From Marisa cornuarietis (Eukaryota > Mollusca > Gastropoda > Architaenioglossa > Ampullariidae), in contig SMMW01000001.1 of NCBI GenBank assembly GCA_004794655.1, positions 12,866,001-12,930,000 of the forward strand: DNA of 64,000 nt. The letters are read 5' to 3'. Within the stretch, counting starts at the first letter, position 1; every line of letters begins with the position of its first letter. Shown in pieces: positions 51,019 through 63,186 of the stretch. The notes under the pieces were generated by a model that did not search any database, was not told the DNA's origin, and saw only the letters and a list, made by a program, of their open reading frames with translations. The translations under genes and the position numbers were made by a program.

Positions 51019-52522
51019 CCAGCCCAACAACTTCTCAAGGTGACATACACAGAGCGGCACAAAAATAAGACACAGGTACATCTTGTTTTAAAAGACTTAA
51101 TTATCCAAGGCAGGACAGAGGCTCCTGTCAAGTGTGGGGTTTCAGCATGAAAAGCGGCGCCCAGCTTATTCTTTACTAAACTTTGCCTCTGACGAGGTCA
51201 TAGCTCCCTGGCAGTAAAATACTTAGGACAGGCATCTCCTCGGGCACTATTTCGTGGATTTTGTTGTAGATGAAAATCATACAATATTAGTGTACACAAT
51301 ATTAGTGTACAGAACATTAAAATAAACGCCATAGTACTATTACTGACGCGTCATTTTTATATTTGTTTGTATTTATGTGTATGTTAAATAGTACATTGCT
51401 GATTCTCTTTCTCTTTTTGTCCTATTTCCTTCTTCCCACGCACACATATACTTCAGCAACTATACGTAGAGGGAGTAACCCACAAGGAGACGGGTCAGTG
51501 CCTACAATAAAAAAGGAAGAGCAGAAGTAAAGGATGTTTGTGTGTTGCAGTGGTGTTAAGTTTCAACTCGAGGCTCTCAGGAGTATGCACATGGACCAGC
51601 GCAAGCACAGAACACACCTAGAGAGCTTCAACGTCCTAAAATAGACAGCATGACTGATAACCTCTTGGCTGATTACGGGCTTGGCTGGGAACTGATGACA
51701 AGGAAATATACATGTACACATTCGAAAGTCCGTGTCAGCCAGGCTCCCCCCACCCAACCTTCGCTCACTAAACACACACACACACACACAAAGGCAGGAA
51801 GGCGGAAAGAGAGGAAAGAAAAAAAAACCAGTAAGTACTACAGGAAACAAAGCATAAGTCATACCAAATTTTAATGACTACGCTAAAATTGCCAGGACGA
51901 AACTTTCAATGCGAAGGTAAAGATGTTGATAAAAACAAACAAACAAACAAACAAAAACGAAATATCTGACTCATTTAAAAGGTAATTCAGATTATGTTTC
52001 AAGTCTTTTTGTTTCATAATATGGCTGCTCTGCAAGTTTTTGTAGTTTACAACACGGCAAATGAAGTTTTTTTTAAAAAAAACCTCTAAGCGTCTTCTTG
52101 AATACTTTGGCTGCAATGTACCAACCTTTATTATTGTAAATGTATTTTCTGCGCACTAAATTGCATACTAACGCTGTTGAAAACGGTATGAACAGACAAT
52201 GCTGTTACTATTGCCTGTCGACGTCCGCAATCTATGTCGAGAAACGGAAAACCGTGGGCGTGGCCGCTCCACCAGAGCGATATCACTCTAAGGCACAAAG
52301 ATCAATAAACTCCGTTTCTGTTCGGTGAGAGAACAAGGTAAAAACCCCGCAACACATCACACACAGCTCTACACTAAAGAGTAGTAACTTATAGATGTTT
52401 TACTTATAGATGAATAAGTATTTGTAACGAACGAAGGCAGGTGAGCCTTGGTACAAAGAAAATGTCAAGACATACCTGTCCAAATCCAAGAGAGCCAGCT
52501 CTTCAACGGGACTTGGCGGCAT
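33275..52522 (-). CDS. NPAS4: bHLH-PAS transcription factor, NPAS4/dysfusion family
   Basis: Eleven minus-strand exons: 52476-52522, 48603-48769, 47039-47094, 43112-43201, 41647-41829, 38685-38899, 37990-38096, 36356-36515, 34176-36073, 33444-33605, 33275-33369. Every junction is in phase (total 1060 codons with stop). The bHLH lies at residues 16-70. PAS-A starts at 91 ([33 protein letters not shown]). PAS-B with its PAC segment runs to about 340 ([33 protein letters not shown]). A long low-complexity tail with acidic/hydrophobic activation-like motifs follows. Order and sequence match vertebrate NPAS4 and insect dysfusion, nuclear factors that pair with ARNT/tango. In vertebrates NPAS4 is an activity-induced neuronal gene; in flies dysfusion acts in tracheal fusion. 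The mollusc-like ortholog's role is inferred only. The tail is longer than in human NPAS4 (about 800 aa). An 8-residue polyQ lies between the PAS domains. Confidence 0.92.
33376..33420 (+). repeat. (GA)n microsatellite forming an intron polypyrimidine tract
   Basis: An almost pure AG repeat on the plus strand. On the minus strand it is a CT tract directly before TTTTACAG, the acceptor of NPAS4-like exon 11, so length changes could affect splicing. Confidence 0.8.
34176..36073 (-). CDS. NPAS4: NPAS4-like exon 9: large transactivation exon
   Basis: A single 1898-bp exon encodes residues 342-974, rich in Ser, Pro, Gln, His and Thr. Islands of conserved-looking sequence stand out. A basic block, [20 protein letters not shown] at about 455-475, may be a nuclear localisation signal. 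Three acidic/hydrophobic motifs suit activation domains: [18 protein letters not shown] and [15 protein letters not shown]. The donor at 34170-34175 (GTAAGC) follows the last motif. Confidence 0.85.
38983..39012 (+). repeat. (AAT)n microsatellite
   Basis: About ten AAT units in NPAS4-like intron 5, roughly 85 bp upstream of exon 6 on the coding strand. Confidence 0.9.
48603..48769 (-). CDS. NPAS4: NPAS4-like exon 2: bHLH domain
   Basis: It continues codon 16 from exon 1 (phase 2) and reads [17 protein letters not shown] (basic region and helix 1), then [20 protein letters not shown] (loop and helix 2) and LSCVYIRK. The GASKxRRDxINxEI signature is diagnostic for the NPAS4/dysfusion group. No ATG falls in a useful place in this exon, so an ATG-based ORF search misses it. 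It ends in phase 1 at GTAGGTGT. Confidence 0.93.
50972..51016 (+). repeat. (TG)n microsatellite
   Basis: About 22 uninterrupted TG units in NPAS4-like intron 1, the longest dinucleotide run in the window. Confidence 0.95.
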
Positions 52523-52739
52523 GTTTTCTGGGACCTAGGACACTCGATCGTGGTGGCGACAGTAAGCTGTAGACGCGGCGAAGATGATAATAATGCTCGT
52601 GTTCAATCGTGATGGCGGCGAAAAGGGTTACACAAAATGTTTAGGGGAAAGTCTAAAAAAATCTAGGGAGGTATATTCCTTGGGAGGGGAAAACAAGACG
52701 GACCAGCCGCCTTGTGTGCGCTTCCGCTGGAAACGTCGG

Positions 52740-52910
52740 CTTCTGAACTATGACATCATTACCTGCACTATTTCAACGCCGCCCGGTCACGTGTCGACGG
52801 CGATTGGCTACGCGAGGTCGAGTCAGCCCCGAGAGGCGGACGAGTGTCGCGGGCGAACAACGCGACGATGACAGCGCGCTGTGCCATGGTGACAGCTGAC
52901 GTCAGCAAGT
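52740..52910 (-). promoter_or_regulatory. Probable promoter of the NPAS4-like gene (CRE, E-boxes, CCAAT)
   Basis: Within 220-390 bp upstream of the start codon lie a full palindromic CRE TGACGTCA (52897-52904), an overlapping E-box CAGCTG (52893-52898), a second E-box CACGTG (52788-52793), a minus-strand CCAAT (52803-52807) and a CRE-like TGACATCA (52751-52758). The region is CpG-rich compared with its surroundings. No TATA box is seen. A CRE suits CREB control, which would fit an activity-regulated gene. Confidence 0.6.
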
Positions 52911-55900
52911 GCTAGCGTGCGGCGCTCTCTTCGAACAAAATGGTTTCCCTTCTTTATTCAGAGCCAATATTCAGAAAAGTAGCGCTGATTCCTCGCGCAG
53001 ATAGCTAGCCATTGTAGGACAGATGAGGGTCGAAGGAAATGGTATAAAAAGATACTTGGAAACTTAGGGTAATGTACAGTGATAATCACGAGGGCGATAA
53101 GAAAGGAAAGATTAAAAAAAAAAAACCTCGTATAGCCGCACCGAGAAGTGCTTTAGTGATGCTGAGGTAGTAGTGCTGTAAGGTTTCAGCCAGCCAGCCA
53201 GCCAGCGGTAACCGCCAGCGTTTCCTTCCTCAGCGCCGGCCGTCAGCGTCACATGCAATCTGCGTCACTAGTGTGAAATCTACCCGGGGTGTGTTCCTTC
53301 AGAGGGTCGGTAAACTTTAACAAAAATATCTGTCTCAGGGTTGATTACTTTCGGGTGGCAGGACCAATTTGGGTGAGGGTTTTCAGTGTCTCCTGTAGAT
53401 AAAAACCTTTGTCCTTGGTTCATGTCTCGTAATGACTAAACCGATTCAGTCATAGCATCGCGTCATCTAAACAACGGATTGTGGACACATATCCAGATGC
53501 ATATAGCTTGTCTAAGATGCGATATCAGTAGTGTCATCGCATTACTACAGAAGCATTTTGCGTTTAAAAAAAAAACTCATTTCATATACGCTGTTATTTA
53601 AACACCAATCTGTTTCACTGAGGATCTTCAAAGCCAAATAGCTTTAATCAGCTACATTAACATACTATTATAAAGCTTTGTGTTTTCAGTTCTTTCCAGT
53701 GCCGACTTGTTAAGTTTAAAGGCACATTGCCAAGACAGTTCGATTTCTAAATTGTTTCACAGCTGACGCCTTTCGTGGCCCACCCATTTCTTTTATCCTT
53801 GAGTGCAGAAGGTTCTGAGCGATATGTAAAGAGGTCAGAAAAGGAGGAAGAACGAGATAATAAAAACGTAAGTGGCAAAAAAGTCAAATTACAGACACAA
53901 AGGGATATAATGTCAGACAGAAGAGGGCAAGAAAAATACACTGTACTCCTTTCATGTGCACTTTGATTACTACAAACAAATTCCAAGCATACCAAGCTTT
54001 TGGTCTCGTTGAAGTACGCAGCAAGCTTCAGATATAAGCATGCGGTTATCAGTAACTTGCTTCGGACAGCGCGATTATGAGTGGAATGCCCTGTATCACA
54101 TATCAGAACTGACGGTCTCTGTCAGTAAAGGCCTACGAACTATTACTACGACTTGCTCGCATGTCTTGACATTGGTATTCCATCAATTCTTTCCTAGAAG
54201 CAAAGAGCAGACGGGCAGAGCGACACACAAACAAACACAGAGGTCCAACAGCATAGTTTTGGAGTGTTAACCTTTCAGACGGCAGGTTATGCGCATTAAT
54301 CCACAAATTTATTAAAATCTAAACGTACACTCATAGAGGGTGGGCCACTTAAAAAGTTCTCCGCCTCTTAATATTGCAGCAGGAGTGGGGCTACTTTTAA
54401 GTGGCCCACCATCTGTGAGTATGTATATATAGCCCTGAGCTTCTAAGCTCCTTTCGGCATATTTAGTAGTGATTGTCACCAAAGACCCTACATTATACAG
54501 TCGTAGTTGTCATTACAGATGTCACCGCAGTGACAGGTGCGTCAAGCAGTGACTGTCTTTAAACAATATCAATTCTTATGGAAAGTTTTTCTGTTATTTT
54601 TTTGTATAGCTCCTTTCACATACTATGGACTATAAGGCGCAAAATAAATGTTCTGTTTGGACAGGATACGTTATCGAAGGTTTTTCGGCTAGTTAAGTTT
54701 CACGCCGTGTCAGCAACCAAGGCTATATCACGCAAAGGTTATCGAGTGAGAACTAGGGAAGTCCCCAGAAAACAAAAGATAGACATAAGAGGAAAAAATG
54801 CTACTTTTTGTTTAAATATAAAACTTTAAATGATGACGAGAAAGACATACAGACGAACGTCAACAAATAAGGGGTTTTAATGGTCAATCCATCTTTTGGT
54901 TTCTCACCCACCCTCCTCATACATAGCAAAGAAACAGTAGTGTGGAAAAAAACCCTGGTAAGTAGGAATTAAAGGTAATGAAAACACACTGGCTACCTTG
55001 ATCTATGTTAATTAGCAATTGTCACCGAAAGTACACCAGACACTCTGCCTAGTCATGTGCTGAATATTTTCGCTGGTGAAATGAATGCAAACTACACATG
55101 GTGGTAAAATGTTATTTCAGTTGCACAGATGTATTAATGAAGCAGTTTCAGTGACTGTCCTGAGCTTGAATCAGTCTTCTCTAATCATATAACTGCAATT
55201 TTCATTTGCTTATGATACCAGAAGAAATTAACGAACTCTATGCACTTTTCTAATGCGTGGTTCAGTTACAGCCAGCCAGCCATTGTTTGTATGAATGTAT
55301 TTATTTATTGTGTTTCGTGCAATTGTACTTGTATATTTGAACTTTTTAAAGAGTTTTAAATCATTGTCATAAGACAGCACTCAAGAAAACAAACATGCCA
55401 TCAAAAGTGATTATAAAACGTAGACATACTCTTCAGCACAAAGAAACTGATGGATTTCATAACGATCTTTTATTAGATTATACGCTGTGCTTATAACTAA
55501 GGGTTTAATCATTTTTTATCCAGTCACGCAATCAGCAGAGTCAGTAAACAATGCATATGCTGATAATAACTGGCGCTGCTGGTTGACTGTAATCAGGAAC
55601 TGTGCTATCTGTATGGCAGTCTAAGGACCTCAGTAGATGAAGTGGTAATCAAGTGGTAATCAAGTCACTAGCATACTTTATACAGTTATTTCAGGCAAAC
55701 TTAACACCTCTACCCTTTAAAACTTCCTGTCTGGCTGCTTCAGTCTTCTGCCTGTCTCTTAGTTTAACAGCTCCATCACTCAGCCCATTTATTAGCGCAA
55801 GCCTAGATGATGCTACATTATTAACAGTAATGACATAATTTTTCGTTGAAGTGAACAGCTGTTATTAAACAAGGTGTCCACAGGGGATAAGTGTCTGCAA

Positions 55901-57250
55901 TGGTGTTCAGCAGTAAACGGTTTTCAGATGTTTAAAAAAAAATCTGTGACTAATTTTTAAAAACTTGTATACAGGATAGTAAGGTTAAATACAGGGGGGC
56001 CTCTTTTTCTTTAAAACATTTGCCGTCCATTAGACGTCAAGTATAATGCAGCATCTGTCATTTTCTGACATTTTCTATGCAGGCATTAGCAATATCAACA
56101 ACAGACGATGAGGCAGGACCGTACGCCCATAACAATGTTTATTATGTCTCTTCCTAAAAGTATTTATTATATCTGTTTACAAAAAAAAAAACAACAACAA
56201 GGAAATCCCACAGACCGCTTTTGAAAGATGTCTACTTTGTTAAAGCACCAACCCATACATTACAAAGGCCTCCTGCGTCAAAAGAAGAAAAACAATTTCT
56301 TTAAGGAGTGCCCGCATAGCCGAAGAAAACTAAAACACAGTGCTTTAGAGCCCACTACAGGTTGATTTAAATAACAGGAAATGGATTCACTCAATCAAAT
56401 GAGTTAAAAATGACAAATACAAGCGGAGAGGGTCACTATCATCTCCTTTTCCGGTCCGCCTGAAAACAAAGCCAGCTTTGGATGTGTTCTTTTATTGTCA
56501 GTAAGTGGACATTTACCATCATCTCTCCTGCAGCTTTCAATTTCAGCAAAATTTGAGATTAACAGTATCCTCCCTCCCACATCCATTTCCTTGCATGGCT
56601 GTCTTTGAAAAACTTGATGTTTCTGGGGATAACACATGTGGGGACATTTAGTATCGCGACTTTTATGAGAAAAATATATGCAGAGACTTCAAAATCACGG
56701 AAATGAAGATACACAATATTAGTTAAGACTTTTTTTTAGCTCAGTGGGTAACGGTGGTCCACGTGGTTCCCGGTGGTTTCGTCAAATTCGTAGGTTCTTC
56801 ATGCATCCTATCTTGAGATTAAATCTTAAATTCCAACATAAAGACGCGCCAGCACCACCTTACATCTTTTTAATCTGCTGAAGAAGTTTTTTCTCTGTCT
56901 CCCGCCTCTTTTGCTCTTGACGACTATTTGTGAAAGTGCGTGCGGTGCTGTGGAGGTACTGTGCGCCTGGAGCTCGAAGACTATGCTTTACTTAATCTGA
57001 CGATCCTGTAGACAAGATCCCACATGAAAAGATATTGAGTTCGCTTGCTAATCTAGGGTCGATCTATTAAAGACCTACTCTATATTGGTTCTTTATATGA
57101 AGATCCTTTCCCGTGAACCTAGTGACATCGCTGGCGGCACGCACAATCAAGAAAGAAATTTTAAACTATTTAAAGTTCTGTTTTTCTTACTCACGAGAAA
57201 AGGTAGACAATTCTTTTTTTATTATTGCTATTTGAGTTTCCTTCTATAAC
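52911..57250. other. Intergenic region without a convincing gene
   Basis: It holds a CCAG tetranucleotide repeat (53188-53207), a mariner-like MITE (54328-54419), a poly-A at about 56180-56195 and unremarkable AT-rich DNA. Short ORFs at 53775-53966 and 56404-56637 show no motifs. Confidence 0.45.
54328..54419. mobile_element. 92-bp mariner-like MITE (TA target site)
   Basis: It is nearly all inverted repeat. The left end contains GGTGGGCCACTTAAAA and the right end TTTTAAGTGGCCCACC, with outer parts CTCATAGA and TCTGTGAG also largely complementary. TA flanks both sides (54326-54327 and 54420-54421). The central loop is only about 35 bp. It would transcribe into a stable hairpin. Confidence 0.75.
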
Positions 57251-57255
57251 AGGAG

Positions 57256-57430
57256 AGGAATGGTCCGGTGGCACAACGGTTAAAAACGTTTCTCACTAAT
57301 ACAGCGATGATCGGCTGTCCTGGGTTCAGATCTCGTCTTGGAGACGCTGTTCTTTCTCTGTATGCGGTTCCTGTTTACCAGACGTCTGCTTTTGGAAGAG
57401 CTTTAGTTGTTTGTTCGCCATAAAACAACA
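57256..57430 (+). mobile_element. tRNA-derived SINE, family C
   Basis: The head TGGTCCGGTGGCACAACGG carries an A-box, and GGGTTCAGATCTCGTCTTGG about 50 bp on carries a B-box. The body contains CTGTATGCGGTTCCTG and the tail is ATAAAACAACA-like. The B-box region resembles family A, so they may share a tRNA-like head. No clear target duplication found. Confidence 0.65.
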
Positions 57431-58162
57431 TTTGCCTCGACTTACACAAAAGAGAGCTCACTTTGTTTTAACAAGTGGACTCGTAATAGACGCTAAGAAC
57501 GATTTCAAATGCTTATATATGCATGAGACCTTCACCCCAGTTTGTAGTGTAGACCTCTTCCGGTTCTTGTGTGGGCTGTGCGCTATACGTGTGCAGTATC
57601 TGAACAACGTCTATGCTTACTATGAAATAAAGTGTCGTAGAAACATTTGTTAGCAGACTACATGCAAACTCATTTAGTCTCAAATGCCCTACATTGTTTC
57701 TCGTGAATTTTAAATAAAGTAAATACAGCAGACAAAAATGTTGTGACTAACGGAGGTGAAAATTCGCATTATACATTGGGAGCCTCTAGTTTTTAGCAAA
57801 ACATGTTACTTCCACGGCATCAACATTCAGTTTTGTTTTCAGAGACCTTCTTTCTACAAAATGTCAATGTGCAGAAACTTGATAATTCTAGTATTTAATA
57901 ATCATAAATTTTGTATACTTCACAGTCTTTAAGTGGGAACCATTAAAGTCTTAAAGAACGAGAAGTGCACAACTTTGCTACGATTGTGTTCAATAAATTA
58001 CTGAAAGTACTGTTTTATAGCCAGATTGTTTCAAGCACTTTAAATGTTGTCAACCAAGGCAGTAGTTTTCTTATTTTTGAAGTGCAAAAATTATGTCATT
58101 TTTGTAATTTGTGTCATAGTTATCCATATGAACATTCGCGTGCTGCTCTTCCTGCTTTCCAG

Positions 58163-59427
58163 AAAAAAACCTTGTAGCTACGAGGAAGAATGCCTGAGAG
58201 CTTCACAAACGAAGCTAACAAAAAGCTGTACCAATGATGATGCATTTACACATGATGGTAGGATTGCAGTGAGTAAACAGTAAATCTAAATGCTAAATTG
58301 TCAGGTTTCGTGTTTCTTTTTGAGAACTGCATTGAGAAACATTGATTTCATCATGTATAAATATTTTTCAGATCAAAGTGCAGACTTCTACCTCAAAACT
58401 TATAACAGAATGACTTCTTTGCACTGCAGAAGTGCCACGTTATACAAAAGTGGTATAACCCCTGTGGTACTGGTTGGATGGTTGCTTTAACGGGAAAGTG
58501 CCTCCACCTAGTGGTGAATTGGCACTATGAGAGGAAAAGGAGGAGGAAGGAAATTGGAACTGTGGAATACCCGGAGAAAACCTGACGGCCGGCTCTGCAA
58601 ACAGGTGTCACATATAGTGTCCTGAGACGAGATCTGAACCGAAAGCCTCTCTACAGTGATGACAAGCGAGTGTTTTAGCCACTACACTACCGGACGCCCC
58701 ATCCCTGTGGTTCTGTCACAATTTCTAGTTCTTTATACAGATTATCCTTTTGAATCATTTTTGTATGCAATACAAATTGCAGGCCAAAGGTCGATTCGAC
58801 CATTTACCAATTCGACCACAGCCCTGAGTCGTTTCGACCACTAAGTACAGAAGTTACTATCTAGTGTAATGACACATCCCTTGCTCGTTGTACGTATACA
58901 AAAGGAAACGACAGTTTTTTTCTATAAAAATTAGTCGCGTGATGTACGTAGGTCAGCCACCATTGTTATCAAAAGAAACGTAGACGCTGTTAGATATGGT
59001 GCATGGATAACTATGGATAAGTAAAAAAAATCTTCCTTGTTTAGTTTATGCAATAGCAGAGCAATCGGCATGGCACAGCCGTACGGTTCATGACCACGCC
59101 ATGGATTGATAGACTGAGTGACTAAATGGCTGAGGCAAGCAAGCATGCACACATATACACACATGTACCCCCACCTGACTGCCCGTACCACTCTTCTGTG
59201 CAGAAGCTAAAGCAAGTATTCGTAAACGTCTGAAAAATGAAAGAAGAAATTCTCCCGAGCAAGATTTTATCCACTACAGTCATAAAAAGCTAAATCGAGA
59301 CAGCTACGAAAGCACGCTCCTTAACGCCACCTGTGAAGCTGGGCTGAACAAGAGCCACGCAGTTGAAGAGAAACGGAAAAATCTCCTCAGAAACAGATAC
59401 AACAGAACCTGTGTTTGCAAGACTTGA
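58163..59427 (+). CDS. Tentative 3' end of an unidentified gene (two exons)
   Basis: Exon A (58163-58257) follows a good acceptor (CTTCCTGCTTTCCAG) and reads PCSYEEECLRASQTKLTKSC, ending in phase 1 at GTAGG. Exon B (59204-59427) follows CTTCTGTGCAG, continues in phase 1 with EAKASIRKRLKNERRNSPEQ and ends NRYNRTCVCKT before a TGA. The piece is rich in Lys, Arg and Asn, with several Cys, so a secreted or basic protein is possible. I recognise no family and find no upstream exon. The intron contains a family A SINE and a TCGACC repeat. The frames are open by no more than chance could produce; the matching phases and splice sites are the support. Confidence 0.35.
58473..58702 (-). mobile_element. 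tRNA-derived SINE, family A copy 3
   Basis: Read on the minus strand it has the A-box TAGTGTAGTGG, the B-box GGTTCAGATCTCG, then CCGGGTATTCCA in the core and the CACCACTAGGTGGAGGC end. Target duplications: CCCTGTGGTACTG (58460-58472) and CCCTGTGGTTCTG (58703-58715), 12 of 13 identical. The small divergence between them dates it as fairly young. Confidence 0.9.
58789..58847. repeat. Short interspersed repeat with TCGACCA motifs, copy 2
   Basis: Aligns without gaps to 5042-5100 (42 of 59). GGTCGATTCGACCATTTACC is followed by two more TTCGACCA motifs at near-regular spacing. Confidence 0.5.
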
Positions 59428-62400
59428 CTTTATCACCACAAGCGGGCATCGTGTATCCAGCATCAGGCAGTGAGCATACCTAGCAGTCTTGTAAATTCCT
59501 CACACATCTTAAATCACAACTTTATAAATGTGAAACGGAACTGAAGATTCTATCAGGATTGCAGTTACTTTTGCAGGACTGCTTTACAACCGAGGCTTTT
59601 TTACTTTTACATGCGAATTGTAAGCGAGCCTAAATTTTCTATGTTTTGAATCAGATGCTATCAGTTCCCGAAGAAATCCTGATAGAAGACAGACACTGCT
59701 CAAGTTTAGTTACACATGTGCCACCAAAGCCGCCGGGAGAATCCGGTGTCCTGATGAGCAATACTGATAATCTGTGTGGAAAGAGCGGATAAAGGCATTA
59801 CAGTCCGAAAAACCATGCGTAAACGCTTATGAAACAAACCAATTAAAGGAAACTGTCCAGTAAACACGCAATATTGAGACACAATAGGTCCAAGCATCGG
59901 CAAAGGCAGCGCCCAAGGAATTCGCAAGCCTGGGCCCACCTTGACCTAATGACTAATGTTACGTGCATTTAGGTGGTCGAGTGACCCAGGGAGATGGAGG
60001 CAGATCCTCAGCCCTGCGAGTGTGTGCTACTGTGTTAAAATGTGATAAAATGCTGAAACAAGCAAGCAAAAATAAACGAATGTAGGCACTTAGAGCCCCG
60101 CAAACCAACTCTAACTACGATAAGCATAAACACCAGCTAATATAAACTTATAGCATACTCGTGTTCGGATGACGAAGCCGCCCTCAAGTTAAAAACGGCG
60201 AGAAACACGTGGGTGAGAACCTGTAGCACTTGATTACCATTTGATGACACAAACAAATCCAGGTTCATGAAAAGTTCAGCATCCAGATAAAGTTTGGCAT
60301 AAAATCTATGTCATTTGAAGATACGTTCAGCTCAACTCTTCGAACGGACGTCGACAAACCTTATATATATGCTGCTTCCATTTTAGCCTTGCTTAAGGGG
60401 TGAAGCAGAACTATTATGTTCCAATTAGGTTTTTAGTGGGACTGTCTCTAATAATTAAACATAATTTCAACTATCGTTTTCAATTGAAGGTTACATCTAG
60501 GTCAACAGGAAAAGCGTTTTTAAGAAAGAAGGATGTTCCCTGTGGAAGGCCTTTTACGGTAAAAAGAAAAATGGCGACTACTAAGTTTCTCTGGCTCTGC
60601 AGCTTCTTTGTGTTTCGTAATACAGGTCTCTCTCTCTCTCTCTCTAGCTGTTTGCCTACCCGTTCTATCTGAACAATAAAAAGCCCAGACTCGAGGTCAA
60701 TAAAATGCCGAACTGCACGAAGGAATTCTCCAGCCTAAGTAAAGCGAAATGGCGCGTGAAGCTAGCGTACAGTCGATGCTACAGGCGACAGCTTAAGATA
60801 CACACAGTCAGCGAAATTAATTTGCACTTCGAAAATTTGTGCTACGTCTGGGAAGAGGTTGTGCAGGAGCCCTGAAATGGCCACACCCAACAAGGGTGCT
60901 GTCTTCTTTGTTATGATCGATATGTGAAGGTCTTGAAAGTGGCGGCTGCGTATCTTCTTGGCTTAGCTGAGTCAGTTAGATGCTTCCATCAGCACAAACG
61001 TAACCAAGCATGGTTGCTACCTGGCTAGTAACTGCGAGCGACTTCACTTCGTTGGACAACACAGTCTGTCTTCTTGCAGCTTCTTTTATGGTTTTCAGTT
61101 TGTCCTAAACATTTATATAAGTGTAAACTCATTCGTCAGGATTAGAACTTGTGTCTAAAACAGATTTAATACTGTCCTAGAAATCGAGGTAAACACAATA
61201 TAAAATAACATATGCATTTGAAGCTAGAATATATAGCATTTGTGCACCAGCAGACAGACCGACAGACCGACATACGGACGGACGGACGGACAGACAGACA
61301 TGTAGGTGGAGACCCTAGATAAATAGACAGCAGACGAGAAAACAAACAAGCAGTGTGACAGTTTTCATTATTTTGGCTGTCATAGAGTATGTTTGTTTGG
61401 GCTGCCTGTTTATCTGTCTTTGCGGCTCTTCACGCGATGACATTAGTAGAATGAGAATGATATAGCTGTATTCACAGAAGAGTTATTCTCACAAGACACG
61501 ACCAGCATATATACACCTCCTACTGACGCAAGTCCTTACGTCAGTCACAAGCTTCAAGATAAGGCCACGTAGTCCGTACGGCTAGAACGTTGACCGTTTT
61601 GTAAACAAACACACCTGTAAACTTACCTGCTGGTGTATGAACAAGCGCACGAGAACCAGTGGGAGGGGAGATTTACTCGAAGACAGACTGAGGAGAGACA
61701 GGTGATAAAAGGGAGATGGGGAAGGGGCTGGTGACTGTAAGGACGAAAAAGAAGTAACAGATGGACACATGAAGGAAGAGCTACAAAGGCAGACAGAATA
61801 GGCAGACTCTTTGTTAAAAAAAAAGTTACCGAACGTTATAGAGTCCACACTGAGAAACATGCATTGACAATAACATCGATGAGTTGCACAGAAGGTATCT
61901 CATCTAAGGAAAATAACATGGCCACGTCGTGTAATGATCGCCAAAGCTTCACGACGATTTTGCTTTGACATTACCTACCACATGGTAACTACGGAGCATA
62001 CATGTGTAAAGGGCGGAAATAAATAAATCTTTATGTATTTGCATAAAAATGTCGCCCAAGCATTGAAGAGAATTGTTTAGGGATATTTCGCTACACTTTC
62101 CAGTTCACAAATTATTCCAGCACCAAAGACTTGTCGTGTCTTTGCGCAATCTTTGTGAAATGTTAAAAAATGTTCAATAGATTTATTTATTTAAAAAAAA
62201 CACACCCCTAATGAATATTTTAACATTTTCGGTCAAGCCGATAAGGCAATGAAAACAGACCTGATATTTTAAAAAGAACTTGATTTTATATGTAACAATT
62301 GCGTTAACAGGTTACGCCGCATCGTACGACTGCTGCATACTGCCACACTTCACCCCTTTTCAAGGACAGCAGTTTAGTTGTGTACACTTAGGCCGGTAAC

Positions 62401-63186
62401 AGAACGCGAACTATACGAGATATTAAAAACTTGCAATTTTCGTCAGGCCAGGCCAGTCCTTATAATAAGTACCGATGGATCAGTTTATTCTTTCCCCTCC
62501 CCCGCCAACTCTTATTCCCAACGGGATGTAAATGACAGTCGCTGATAGTCTGTCTTGGGTGATGGTGCCGCGGTTGTCGTAGCAGTTACGGTACTCTCCC
62601 TCTTTCTCTACTATAGGTATTATCATGTTGGGCCAGAAGCATGAATCATTAAAATATCGTATCATATATATATCTCTCTTCCTTTGTTTTATATCATGCT
62701 GATATGATACCTATTATGCAGCAGGCGGCTTACCGAGTTTGGTGTTGCGTGATAAAAAAAACACTGGAAAGAAAAAAGAGAAAAAAAGAAGGAATGACAG
62801 GCACAGAAGCAGTATTTGAGTCAGTGAGACGACTGTGTATGCCTGTGAGGACGAAAAAGTCTACATGACTGCGCATGCGTTTTATTTTTGTGTGAGTGCA
62901 TAATCCCTGTTCGTGAGAGACAAAGAGAGATCCACGAAAGTAGTATTTTTTTAATCTCATTGTTTATATGTGAACAAGACAATTTTTTTCTGAGAAATGA
63001 AAGTTCTGGATGTTTGGGTGGTAAATAATTGTAAGAGACGAACGAGTTCACTTTTTAAAATCAAACCCTGTTTCGGTTCTTCCGTGTAAATGAAGACGGC
63101 GCCACGAGTACAAGGACCTCGATGTCTTATGATCCTTGAGGCTTTGTGTTTTATGATGGACATATGTAGACTTTAGAGTGCTGTGG
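59428..63186. other. Intergenic region, no gene recognised
   Basis: It contains a GACA/GACG tetranucleotide tract (61256-61301), a (CT)n run (60629-60648) and AT-rich sequence. Short ORFs here lack motifs. Confidence 0.45.
61256..61301 (+). repeat. (GACA/GACG)n tetranucleotide repeat
   Basis: Imperfect tandem GACA, GACC and GACG units. Confidence 0.85.

Noticed and set aside
56740..56850. Possible tRNA-like SINE head (TAGCTCAGTGGG)
   Set aside because: A-box-like start only; no B-box at the right distance and no recognisable body.
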